DNA of 64,000 bases from NCBI GenBank assembly GCA_964603985.1, contig CAZRXG010000002.1, positions 240,740-304,739 of the forward strand, written 5' to 3'. The DNA comes from CAZRXG01 sp964603985 (GTDB lineage Bacteria; Chloroflexota; Anaerolineae; Aggregatilineales; UBA3940). Below, piece after piece: positions 26,357 through 36,225 of the stretch (position 1 is the first letter of the stretch; each line of letters starts with the position of its first letter). The notes under the pieces are model-generated. The model was not told the origin of the DNA and did no database searches. It was given only the letters and a program-made list of their open reading frames with translations. Position numbers and translations under genes: made by a program.

Positions 26357-26818
26357 TTACGAAGCCCCATCAGTCGTCCCGGTCGATTCGCGACGGTAAT
26401 CATCCCGCACCCGCCGGTGCTTACGGCCAACCCTAAGGCGCAGATCGGCGCGGCGGATGGCTGCCTCCAGCGCCGCGTATGCTGCCGGGTCTTCCGGCGG
26501 GCCTTCGGCCATGATCTTCTGAGCACGCTGGCGGGCGGCTTCGGCGCGGGCCAGGTCGATCTCATCTGCCCTTTCCGCCGAGTCGGCCAGGATGACCACC
26601 CGGTCGTGGGAGACCTGGAGGACTCCCCCGCCGACCGCAACGCTCGCCTCCTGACCGCCCTTGCGAACACGCACCTCGCCGTACCTCAACGTGGTGATCA
26701 GGGGCGCGTGTTTGGGCAAAATACCCATCTCTCCCTCGGCGCCGGGCGCGATGACGATCTCAACCTCGTCATCGTACACCTTGCGCTCCTGGGTAACGAT
26801 CTGACATCTCAAGGGCAT
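26357..26818 (-). CDS. atpC: F1 ATP synthase epsilon subunit
   Basis: Epsilon is part of the F1 central stalk and regulates catalysis. The N-terminal beta-sandwich is clear (LRCQIVTQERKVYDDEVEIVIAPGAEGEMGILPKHAPLIT divided into its known strands), followed by a helical hairpin from about residue 90 rich in Glu, Arg and Ala. A basic C-terminal tail extends it to 153 residues, slightly longer than typical. It is the last gene of the F1 cluster, 17 bases after atpD. Confidence 0.95.
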   Translation of the reverse strand: MPLRCQIVTQERKVYDDEVEIVIAPGAEGEMGILPKHAPLITTLRYGEVRVRKGGQEASVAVGGGVLQVSHDRVVILADSAERADEIDLARAEAARQRAQKIMAEGPPEDPAAYAALEAAIRRADLRLRVGRKHRRVRDDYRRESTGTTDGAS

Positions 26819-26835
26819 GCCGGCAAACCTCTCCG

Positions 26836-28242
26836 CTAGTCCATCTCGCCACGCTCGTGACGCTGAAGCACGTCCTCAATCGGACCGGCCATGTAGAAAA
26901 ACTGCTCCGGCACGTCGTCTAACTCACCATCCAGGATCATGCGGAAGCCGCGCACCGTGTCGGCTATCTTGACGTAGCGGCCCTCACGACCGGTGAACTG
27001 GGCGGCGACGTACATCGGCTGGGAGAGGAAGCGCTGGATCTTACGGGCGCGCGCGACGATCAGCTTGTCCTCCTCCGCCAGTTCGTCAATCCCCAGGATG
27101 GCGATGATGTCCTGGAGGTCGCTGTAGCGCTGCAACACGCGCTGAACCTCGCGGGCGGTATCGTAATGCTCCTCGCCGACGATGTCGGGCTGGAGAATGC
27201 GGCTGTTGCTGGCTAACGGATCGACCGCCGGGTAGAGGCCCTGCTCCGAGATAGAGCGCTCTAACGCGATAGTCGCGTCGAGGTGGGTGAAGGTCGCCAC
27301 AGGGGCCGGGTCGGAGTAGTCGTCGGCGGGAACGTAGACCGCCTGCATGGAGGTGATCGACCCCTTGTGCGTGCTGGTGATGCGCTCCTGCAAATCGCCC
27401 ATCTCGGCGGCCAGCGTGGGTTGGTAGCCTACCGCCGAGGGCATCCGGCCTAACAGCGCCGACACCTCAGACCCCGACATGGAAAACCGGAAGATGTTAT
27501 CGATGAAGAGCAGCACGTCGCGCCCCTCATCGCGGAAATACTCGGCGTTAGCCAGCCCGGCCAGACCGACGCGCAGACGGACACCGGGCGGCTCGTTCAT
27601 CTGGCCGAAGACCATCACGGTCTTGTCAATGACGCCGCTCTCGATCATCTCATGGTAGAGCTGGGTTCCCTCGCGGGTGCGCTCCCCAACGCCGGAGAAG
27701 ACCGAATAGCCGCCGTGCTCGGTGGCGATGGAGCGGATCAGCTCCATGATGATCACCGTCTTGCCAACCCCCGCCCCGCCGAAGACGCCGGTCTTGCCGC
27801 CCTTGGTGAAAGGCGCGATCAGGTCGATCACCTTGAGGCCAGTCTCAAACACCTCGGTGGTGGTGGACTGCTCCTCGAAGGAGGGGGCCTCACGGTGGAT
27901 GGGATAGTACTCGACGGCTTCCACCGGGCCCTTGCCGTCAATCGTGCGCCCCAACACGTTGAACACACGCCCCAACGCAGGCGCACCAACCGGTACGCGG
28001 ATCGGCGCGCTGGTGGCGATAGCCTCCACGCCGCGCTGGAGGCCGTCGGTCGTATCCATCGCCACAGTGCGGACGCGGTTATCGCCGAGATTGGTCTGAA
28101 CCTCCAGAACCAGCGGCTCCTGGTCACCGCGCGGGACCTCGACGGCCTCGTAAATCTCCGGCAGGCCGTCCGGGGGAAACTCGCAGTCAACGACGGCCCC
28201 CAAAATCTGGACGACTGTTCCTCTACTGCGCTCTGTTGCCAT
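26836..28242 (-). CDS. atpD: F1 ATP synthase beta subunit
   Basis: Beta carries the catalytic nucleotide sites. The P-loop is GGAGVGKTV, followed by the catalytic Glu/Arg region SGVGERTREG, the Walker B strand DVLLFIDNIFRF, and the DELSEED-equivalent IDELAEEDKL in the C-terminal domain. The 468-residue length is normal. It is flanked by atpG upstream and atpC downstream in the standard order with short gaps. Confidence 0.98.
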   Translation of the reverse strand: MATERSRGTVVQILGAVVDCEFPPDGLPEIYEAVEVPRGDQEPLVLEVQTNLGDNRVRTVAMDTTDGLQRGVEAIATSAPIRVPVGAPALGRVFNVLGRTIDGKGPVEAVEYYPIHREAPSFEEQSTTTEVFETGLKVIDLIAPFTKGGKTGVFGGAGVGKTVIIMELIRSIATEHGGYSVFSGVGERTREGTQLYHEMIESGVIDKTVMVFGQMNEPPGVRLRVGLAGLANAEYFRDEGRDVLLFIDNIFRFSMSGSEVSALLGRMPSAVGYQPTLAAEMGDLQERITSTHKGSITSMQAVYVPADDYSDPAPVATFTHLDATIALERSISEQGLYPAVDPLASNSRILQPDIVGEEHYDTAREVQRVLQRYSDLQDIIAILGIDELAEEDKLIVARARKIQRFLSQPMYVAAQFTGREGRYVKIADTVRGFRMILDGELDDVPEQFFYMAGPIEDVLQRHERGEMD

Positions 28243-28275
28243 ACGTTCTCCTGTCGAGGGTTTTGAAAGCCGGGA

Positions 28276-29166
28276 TCAATCCGACCGGGACAGCGCCTCG
28301 GCGCCGCCGACAATGTCAAGCATCTCGCTGGTGATCGCCAACTGGCGGGCCTTGTTGTAACTCAGCGTCAGTTCGTCCACCAGCGCATTGCCGTTCTCAG
28401 TCGCGTTGCGCATCGCCACCATGCGAGCGGCGTGTTCGCTTGCCAGCGACTCAAGCAGGGCCTGGTAAAGCTGTAGCTCGGTGAAGCGGGGCAGTATCTC
28501 GTCCAGGATAGCCTGAGCATCCGGCTCGAAGCTGTAGACGGCGCTCAGTCCAGGTTTTGCCTCCTGCTCCTCGGCCTGCCCCACATCGACGGAACGCAGC
28601 GGAAGCAACTGGACGACGTGGGGCATCTGGCGGAGCGTATTGATATAGTCGGTGTAGGCGATGCAAACCTCATCGACCACACCGTTCAGGAAATCATCGA
28701 CCGCCGCGCGCGTGATGGCCGTGATGTCGAGAATCGAGGGCGTGGACGGCAGATCGCTGAACTCGGCCACGATGGTCACACCGCGCCGGAGCAGCAGGTC
28801 ACGGCCTTTACGCCCGACGGTGATGTACTGCACGGGCACGGTCTGCTCTTTTTCGAAGTCGGCGGCCACGCGTATCACGTTGGTGTTGTACGGCCCGGCC
28901 AGCCCGCGATCGCTGGTGATCAGCACTAGGCTGATATTCTTGATCACCGGGCGCGGGTCGAGAAGGGGGTGCGAGTAACTGCCGTCGTGGCTCGCAGCCA
29001 GGTCACGCAGAACCATCATCGCGGCCCTGGCATAGTCGCGGGTCGCCAACGTCTGGGCCTGTGCCTTGCGCACCTTGGAGGCCGAAACCGCCTCCAACGC
29101 GCCGGTCACTTTGACGATGTTCTTGACGCTGCGAATGCGCCGCCTGATCTCACGTGGGGTAGCCAT
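28276..29166 (-). CDS. atpG: F1 ATP synthase gamma subunit
   Basis: Gamma is the rotating shaft of F1. The N-terminal coiled-coil helix begins TPREIRRRIRSVKNIVKVT, the central Rossmann-like region contains LVLITSDRGLAGPYNTNV, and the C-terminal helix has SLASEHAARMVAMRNATENG and LTLSYNKARQLAITSEMLDIVGG split by a short loop. The length is 296 residues, normal. It lies between atpA and atpD. Confidence 0.97.
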   Translation of the reverse strand: MATPREIRRRIRSVKNIVKVTGALEAVSASKVRKAQAQTLATRDYARAAMMVLRDLAASHDGSYSHPLLDPRPVIKNISLVLITSDRGLAGPYNTNVIRVAADFEKEQTVPVQYITVGRKGRDLLLRRGVTIVAEFSDLPSTPSILDITAITRAAVDDFLNGVVDEVCIAYTDYINTLRQMPHVVQLLPLRSVDVGQAEEQEAKPGLSAVYSFEPDAQAILDEILPRFTELQLYQALLESLASEHAARMVAMRNATENGNALVDELTLSYNKARQLAITSEMLDIVGGAEALSRSD

Positions 29167-29175
29167 AGCCGCCGC

Positions 29176-30684
<1,509 letters not shown>

Positions 30685-31035
30685 CGTCTCTCCTGGAATT
30701 CGCTGTGCCGATCACCCGCCTGGGAGCGAGTACGCGGGTGTGCCGCCACGTATTCGACACCGGGCGGATGTAGCCTATCATGGGACGTCCCCTGATAAAC
30801 AGGGATTACCAGGGGTGCATCTTCGCCACCGGCGCGATGGCGGCAGTGTGTTCACGCCGTTCAAATTCTACCTAAAGCCGTCCAGTTTGCCCACTCCCCC
30901 CGAAAAGGCAGGCTCCAAAGTCAAGGAGATGAGCCACCGTGATCCGCCGGGTGCGCGCTTCCCCGCACTCCGCGATCCCGGCTGGGGACTCATCTCCTGT
31001 TCTCTGGCACATTCCTCAAACAGGGCGGCAGGCCC
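30685..31035 (-). promoter_or_regulatory. 351-base leader/intergenic region before atpA
   Basis: No gene is seen here. The region contains a 75-base hairpin (30924-30998), a second small hairpin (CCCCTG/CAGGGG) nearer atpA, and a possible -10 (TAGAAT on the minus strand) with a poor -35. It separates the DUF11 gene from the F1 cluster and probably holds the F1 promoter. Confidence 0.4.
30924..30998 (-). other. Long hairpin with internal stems upstream of atpA
   Basis: A perfect 10-bp outer stem AGGAGATGAG/CTCATCTCCT encloses 55 bases. Inside, GCCGGG pairs with CCCGGC and an inner GTGCG/CGCAC stem can form. It could be the terminator of the DUF11 gene (no good U-run, only TTGACTTT) or a structured mRNA leader element for atpA. 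Confidence 0.5.
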
Positions 31036-32775
31036 TTACTTCTGGCTGGCGACCCGCCCGGCAACGTAGCCCACGATACCGGCGATGATCGAGTTGACCG
31101 AGTCCTGATCCAGCGCGTTTTGCAGGCCCAGGATCATGACGCTGAACAGAATCGCGACCAGGATGATACCCTCGACCAGCTCGCGGACCAGACGCCGGTG
31201 CGCGAGGCGCTCCTCTTCGCTCTCGGTGTCGCGCTCTTCCGGCGTGCCGGGCAGCACCCGGGAGCCAACGTACACCAGCGAGAGCAGCCCGAAGGCCAGG
31301 AAGAGACCGATCAGCACGGCGACGGTCGACCCGGTGAGGATACCCTGACCCTGCGCCGGGCGGGACTCGGTGATCTGCGGCGTCGCCGCGGCTGCTTCCT
31401 CCGGCGTCGGCGGCGGCGCATCGACCGGGATCGCCACCTCGCGGCGGGTAGGGGCAGTCTGGTCGCTGGCGATGGTCACCGCAAGCGGCAGACTCTCCAG
31501 GCCGGGCACCAGGCTGCGGATACGCGCCTGGAACGTCACCTCGCCGGCCGCGCCTGCATCCAGGGCTGCCAGCGTCCAGGTGATCGTCCCCTCCTCGGCA
31601 TTGTGCTCGCCTGCCTGCTCAACCACGGAGATCTCAAGTCGGGCCGGATCATACACGCTTGTCAGGATGATGTTGAGCGCCGTCTCTGTGCCCACGTTCT
31701 CGTAGGGGATGGCGACCTTCACCAGATCGTCGGGGTCGGCCAGACCATCACCGTCGGCGTCGGCCAGAAACTCAATCTGGGGAGCGACAACCAGACTGGG
31801 GCCGTAGACCGGCACGTTGACCGTGCGCTCGTCAAGCACGGCAGTCGCGCCGCGAATCGTGACCTTGAGGTCGTAGGTGGTGACGCCGGACGGGAACTCG
31901 TCGCTAAAGGTCACGGTAAACTGCACACTCTCGACAAGCTCCTTGTCAGCCGCGACCGAGCCGATCAGCCAGGTCAGATTGCCCTCGACGAGCTCGCCGT
32001 TGTCGGGGTTGCCCACGATCTCGCGGGTCAGGTCTTCGGGGAAAGCAGCGACAATTGACGCCTCCTGCGAGGGGCCGCCGCCGGTGTTGCTGTACGAGAT
32101 GGTGAAGCGCACCGTATCGCCCGGATCGATACGCCCGTTCTCGGCGGCGTCGGTGATCAGCTCGTGGGCAACGTCAACCAGGCGCAGGTTCGGGCCGACG
32201 ACCTCGATGGCGGGAAGGGTCGCGCGCGCCAGTTCGACCTTGGCGGCCCGCACGACGATCGCGCCGGTCACCTGGGTTCGTCCCGGCGGGAAGCGGCCCC
32301 GCAGGGTGGCATCGAAGCTCAATTCAAGCTCGGCCCCTACCTCGACCTCCTCCAGGCTCCAGACAACCTGGCCCTCCTCGGCAGCGATGCCGCCCTCCGA
32401 GATCTTCGCCACCCCACTGATGAACGTTGCATCGTAGAGGACGATGACCTCAACCGGGCCTGAAGGCAAATCACCCGCATTTACCAGCTTAATGCTGTAG
32501 TTGACGGTGTCGCCGGGGTTGATGAGGCCATCGCCGTTCAGATCCCCCTCAGGGGGCAGTTCGACAAACGTCTGGAGCGGGAACGCCGGGGTAGCAGTAG
32601 GAACAGGGCTGGGGGTGAAGGTAGGCGTCTCGACGCCCCCCTCCGGCGTCGGCGTCGGCGCATCCTGGGCCACCACGACACCGCCTTCGGGAGCCACCAC
32701 GTTGAAGAACGCCACTGCCAGCAGGCTCACCGCCAGGCCGATCACAGCACCATAGGGGATCCGTTTCAGACGCAT
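31036..32775 (-). CDS. DUF11-repeat surface protein with membrane anchor
   Basis: A 579-residue exported protein. An N-terminal signal segment is followed by a Thr/Pro-rich stalk (about residues 38-68) and three DUF11-like beta-sandwich repeats (about 75-195, 200-325, 330-440). Each repeat opens with an acidic loop: DLNGDGLINPGD, ENGRIDPGD and DADGDGLADPDD. The first and third resemble calcium-binding dockerin/thrombospondin-3 loops. A second Pro/Thr linker leads to a membrane helix (TGSTVAVLIGLFLAFGLLSLVYVG), a charged cytoplasmic stretch, and two more hydrophobic segments at the end. A cell-surface adhesion or stalk role is likely; no specific function is known. GGAGG precedes the ATG. Confidence 0.8.
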   Translation of the reverse strand: MRLKRIPYGAVIGLAVSLLAVAFFNVVAPEGGVVVAQDAPTPTPEGGVETPTFTPSPVPTATPAFPLQTFVELPPEGDLNGDGLINPGDTVNYSIKLVNAGDLPSGPVEVIVLYDATFISGVAKISEGGIAAEEGQVVWSLEEVEVGAELELSFDATLRGRFPPGRTQVTGAIVVRAAKVELARATLPAIEVVGPNLRLVDVAHELITDAAENGRIDPGDTVRFTISYSNTGGGPSQEASIVAAFPEDLTREIVGNPDNGELVEGNLTWLIGSVAADKELVESVQFTVTFSDEFPSGVTTYDLKVTIRGATAVLDERTVNVPVYGPSLVVAPQIEFLADADGDGLADPDDLVKVAIPYENVGTETALNIILTSVYDPARLEISVVEQAGEHNAEEGTITWTLAALDAGAAGEVTFQARIRSLVPGLESLPLAVTIASDQTAPTRREVAIPVDAPPPTPEEAAAATPQITESRPAQGQGILTGSTVAVLIGLFLAFGLLSLVYVGSRVLPGTPEERDTESEEERLAHRRLVRELVEGIILVAILFSVMILGLQNALDQDSVNSIIAGIVGYVAGRVASQK

Positions 32776-32858
32776 AAGCCTTCGCCTCCACTCTCAAAGT
32801 CAATGAAAAAGCGCTACGAGCGGCATACCACGAAGCCACAACTGCCTTGGCTGAACGA

Positions 32859-33716
32859 TCAATCCTCTTCCGGCGAGCGCCCGGCCACCCGCTGGGGGGG
32901 CGCGCCACCACCCAGCGCCACCGAGCGCCCGTAAGCTGCCCAGATGGCCCGCGAGACGACGATCCGCAGGCCACCTTTCTCCATGTAATAAAGCGCCTCG
33001 GCGCTGGTGCCGCCGGGCGAGGTCACTTCGTTGCGCAGGGTAGCCGGATGGCGGGGCGACTGGCGGGCATATTCGATGGTGCCGCGCATGGTCTGGAGCA
33101 CCAGCTTCTCGGAAACCCGGCGCGAGAATCCCAGGTGAACACCGGCGTCGATCATGGCTTCCATAAAGAGCAGCACGTAAGCAGGCCCGGTGCCGCTGAG
33201 CGCCGTCGCCATGTCAAGCTCATTTTCGTGATCCACGCGGATGGTTTCGCCCAGCGCCCCCAGGATCGCCTGAGCGTAGCCGAGTTGATCCTCGGTCACC
33301 TTTTCTGTGGCCGCCCAAACCGTGATCCCTTCGCCGATCTGGCCGGGTGTATTGGGCATGGCGCGGGCAACCGCGTCGTGGCCGAGGCCCTGGCAGATGG
33401 TCTGAATGGGCACACCGGCAGCAATCGACAGCACCAACGTGCGGCGGGGAATCGCGCCGCGCAGTTCCGGCAGGATCTCACCCATCACCTGGGGCTTGGT
33501 CGACAGCACGACGATGTCCCGTTCCTGCACCGCCTCGCGGTTGTTGGTCGTCCACTGCACACCATAGCGCTCGGCCAGGGTCTGGCCACGCTCGGCAAGC
33601 ACGTCGGCAGCCATCATATGATCGGCCTTGACCAACTCCTGGCGTAGCAGCCCCTTGATCATCGCCTCGCCCATGACACCGCTGCCGATGAAAGCAAGCT
33701 TCTTCTCTGCTAGCAT
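32859..33716 (-). CDS. proC: Pyrroline-5-carboxylate reductase
   Basis: ProC reduces pyrroline-5-carboxylate to proline with NAD(P)H. The Rossmann motif is FIGSGVMGEAMIKGL, followed by VLSTKPQVM, the conserved RAMPNTPGQIGEG, and the C-terminal dimer domain with ALSGTGPAYV and EVTSPGGTSAEAL. The body is normal length (285 residues), with a short basic/proline C-terminal tail. It stands alone between the SDR and DUF11 genes. A TATACT -10 lies upstream on its strand, but the -35 is poor. Confidence 0.96.
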   Translation of the reverse strand: MLAEKKLAFIGSGVMGEAMIKGLLRQELVKADHMMAADVLAERGQTLAERYGVQWTTNNREAVQERDIVVLSTKPQVMGEILPELRGAIPRRTLVLSIAAGVPIQTICQGLGHDAVARAMPNTPGQIGEGITVWAATEKVTEDQLGYAQAILGALGETIRVDHENELDMATALSGTGPAYVLLFMEAMIDAGVHLGFSRRVSEKLVLQTMRGTIEYARQSPRHPATLRNEVTSPGGTSAEALYYMEKGGLRIVVSRAIWAAYGRSVALGGGAPPQRVAGRSPEED

Positions 33717-33816
33717 GTGGCGTTCCTCGAATCAGTAGAAGATGGAGAGCACGAACAGGAGTATAACACGGTCAACAGGAATACGGAAACGCCCCACCCC
33801 CCTACCCCAGCGCACC

Positions 33817-34761
33817 TCACCAGCGCGTCGTAAACACGTAGCGCAGCAGCTCAAGCACGTAGTGACGCCGCCGCATATACCGGCCAAGCAGGCCAACGTC
33901 GAACGCCGCCGGGCGAAAGCCAAAATGACGCTCAACAGCGCCCAGCTCGGCGGTCTGGTTGGTCGAGAGCATCTCGACCCACTGTAGGGTGAACGGCCAG
34001 CGCGCGAACAGGCCATCCAGGAACCACGCACCGGCCTGGTGGATCAGCACGGGCAATCCCACAATCAGCCTGCGGCTACCGATGGTGTGCATGACGCGCA
34101 TCACAGCGCGGCGGTAGGAGAGCAGCTCAGGGCCGCCAATGGTCAGCGTCCGGTCGAGCAGATCCAGATTCTCAAGCGACATCGCCAGGCAGTTGACCAG
34201 ATCCTCCACCCACAAAGGTTGAATGACCATCTCACCGTCGCCGGGCACCGGGTAAACCGGAAAGGAACGAACCAGCATGGCGATGTGCTCGCTGAAACGG
34301 TCACCGCGCCCAAAGAGCACCCCGGAGCGCAAGATGGTATAGGCCACGCCGCTGTTGCGTATCACCTCCTCGATCTCGCCCTTGGTCCGCAGCACGGGGA
34401 ACGCCGACGAGCGGTCGGCCCCGATGCGGCTTACGTAGATGATCCGCCCGACGCGGGCGGACAGAGCCGCCTCGACGACGGCTTTCGCACCGGCAACGTC
34501 CACCTCCTCCAGACGCGCGTGCCGCCCCCTCGTCTCGGTGCCGATCAGGTGAAAAACCGTGTGGACACCGTCCATCGCGGCCAGCAGGGAGTCGGCGTCG
34601 GTGATGTCGCCCATCATGATGTGGACCGGGACGGCACGCGGCAGGCGGGACGCATCGCTGCCGGGGCGCAGCAAAACGCGCACCTGCAAGCCGGCGTCTC
34701 CGGCGAGGCGACGTACCAGCCGTCGCCCCACAAATCCCATAGCGCCGGTAACGAGAATCAT
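33817..34761 (-). CDS. NDUFA9-like atypical short-chain dehydrogenase (NAD(P)-binding)
   Basis: The 314-residue protein begins with the Rossmann motif VTGAMGFVGRRLV and continues with GDITDADSL, FHLIGTE, and VSRIGAD where classical SDRs have the Tyr/Lys dyad; it then has a helical C-terminal part. This pattern fits the NDUFA9/ycf39-like atypical SDR group, which bind NADP and may act as chaperones or quinone-related reductases rather than sugar epimerases. The substrate is not predictable. It diverges from fabF. Confidence 0.85.
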   Translation of the reverse strand: MILVTGAMGFVGRRLVRRLAGDAGLQVRVLLRPGSDASRLPRAVPVHIMMGDITDADSLLAAMDGVHTVFHLIGTETRGRHARLEEVDVAGAKAVVEAALSARVGRIIYVSRIGADRSSAFPVLRTKGEIEEVIRNSGVAYTILRSGVLFGRGDRFSEHIAMLVRSFPVYPVPGDGEMVIQPLWVEDLVNCLAMSLENLDLLDRTLTIGGPELLSYRRAVMRVMHTIGSRRLIVGLPVLIHQAGAWFLDGLFARWPFTLQWVEMLSTNQTAELGAVERHFGFRPAAFDVGLLGRYMRRRHYVLELLRYVFTTRW

Positions 34762-34917
34762 CAGGGGCCAATCAGCACAATATGCGAACAGCCGGGACAG
34801 GCCCGGTGCCAGGAGTCCGGCGACCGCTTCCGGTGTTCATCAGGAAAATACACAGCAACAGGATTATAACGCCTGGCGGGACATCACAAAACAGAAACTG
34901 GAAAGAACGCATCTTCG

Positions 34918-34926
34918 TGCTATAGT
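34918..34926 (+). promoter_or_regulatory. Extended -10 promoter for fabF
   Basis: TATAGT (34921-34926) is preceded by TGC (34918-34920), an extended -10; the -35 position reads CTGGAA. It lies 51 bases before the fabF start. Confidence 0.5.
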
Positions 34927-34977
34927 AGGGTTTATACTCCTTGAAGAGAGGACAATAGAGAAACAAGGGACAAATAG

Positions 34978-36225
34978 ATGGGAAGACGGCGCGTAGTAAT
35001 CACCGGGTTGGGTATCGTATGCCCGCTGGGCCACGATGTTGCCACCACGTGGCAGGCTCTGCTCGAAGGCCGGTCGGGGGTGGGGCCGATCACCCTGTTC
35101 GATGCCAGCGACCTCAAGACCCGCTTCGCGGCTGAAGTCAAGGACTTCGACCCGCAGGCGTTGTTCGGTGCACGCGAGGCGCGGCGCATGGATCGATTCG
35201 CGCAATTCGCGATGGCCGCCGCCCTGCAAGCCATGGAAGACAGCGGTCTCGTGATCGGCGAGAATAACTCACACCGCATTGGCGTTGTGATGGGAAGCGG
35301 CATCGGCGGGATGGGCACGATCCTGTCAGAAGCGGCCAAAATGTTCGAGCAGGGCAGCCAGTGGGTCAGCCCTCACTTCGTGCCGATGATGCTGCCGGAC
35401 ACGGCCCCGGCGAAAGTCGCCATCGAACTGGGAGCACGCGGCCCCAACATGAGCATCGCGACGGCGTGCGCCTCGTCTAACAATGCAATCGGCGAATCGG
35501 CGGAGATGATCCGGCGCGGGGCAGCAGACGTGATGTTCACCGGTGGGGCCGAGGCAGGCGTCGTCGAGATAGCCGTAGCAGGCTTCAGCAACATGGGCGC
35601 GCTCTCGCGGCGAAACGACGATCCACAGCGCGCGTCGCGCCCGTTTGATAAGGACCGTGACGGCTTCGTGACCGGTGAGGGGGCCGCCATCCTGGTTCTG
35701 GAGAGCGAGGAGCACGCGCTCAAGCGCGGGGCCAGGATATACGCGGAACTGCTGGGCTACGGTGCATCCGCCGACGCCTACCACATCACCGCCCCGCTTG
35801 AGACCGGGGAGGGCGCGGTGCTGGCAATGCAGGCCGCCCTGGAGGATGCCAACCTCAAGCCGGAGGACATCGACTACGTGAATGCACACGGGACGGGCAC
35901 CGTGCTCAACGACAAAGCCGAAACGCAGGCGCTCAAGCTGGTTTTTAAAGAGTATGCCTACAAACTGCCCATCAGCTCAACCAAGAGCATGACCGGCCAT
36001 CTGCTGGGCGCTGCCGGTGGAAGCGAGGCCCTCTACTGCGTGAAGGCCATCGAGACCGGCAGGATACCGCCAACGATTAACTACGAGACACCTGACCCGG
36101 ATTGCGACCTGGACTATACCCCGAACGAGGCGCGCGAGCTGGCCGTCGGCGCGGTAATGTCGAATTCATTCGGATTTGGCGGGCACAACGCCTGCCTGGT
36201 TTTAGGACAATACGACAATGGCTAA
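34978..36225 (+). CDS. fabF: Beta-ketoacyl-ACP synthase II
   Basis: FabF elongates acyl-ACP with malonyl-ACP in fatty acid synthesis. The Cys-His-His triad is present: Cys164 in TACASS, His in NAHGTGT, and His in KSMTGHLLGAAGG. The C-terminal NSFGFGGHNACLV is typical. The length (415) is normal. Its stop overlaps the start of fabH by 8 bases, so translation is probably coupled. Other fab genes and acpP are not in the window. Confidence 0.97.
   Translation: MGRRRVVITGLGIVCPLGHDVATTWQALLEGRSGVGPITLFDASDLKTRFAAEVKDFDPQALFGAREARRMDRFAQFAMAAALQAMEDSGLVIGENNSHRIGVVMGSGIGGMGTILSEAAKMFEQGSQWVSPHFVPMMLPDTAPAKVAIELGARGPNMSIATACASSNNAIGESAEMIRRGAADVMFTGGAEAGVVEIAVAGFSNMGALSRRNDDPQRASRPFDKDRDGFVTGEGAAILVLESEEHALKRGARIYAELLGYGASADAYHITAPLETGEGAVLAMQAALEDANLKPEDIDYVNAHGTGTVLNDKAETQALKLVFKEYAYKLPISSTKSMTGHLLGAAGGSEALYCVKAIETGRIPPTINYETPDPDCDLDYTPNEARELAVGAVMSNSFGFGGHNACLVLGQYDNG

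Noticed and set aside
33799..33808. CCCCTACCCC as a promoter element
   Set aside because: Only one of six copies lies between a -35 and -10; others are in coding sequence, so a general promoter role is unlikely.
36218..36225. fabF/fabH overlap as a frameshift
   Set aside because: Both proteins are complete; the 8-base overlap is normal translational coupling.
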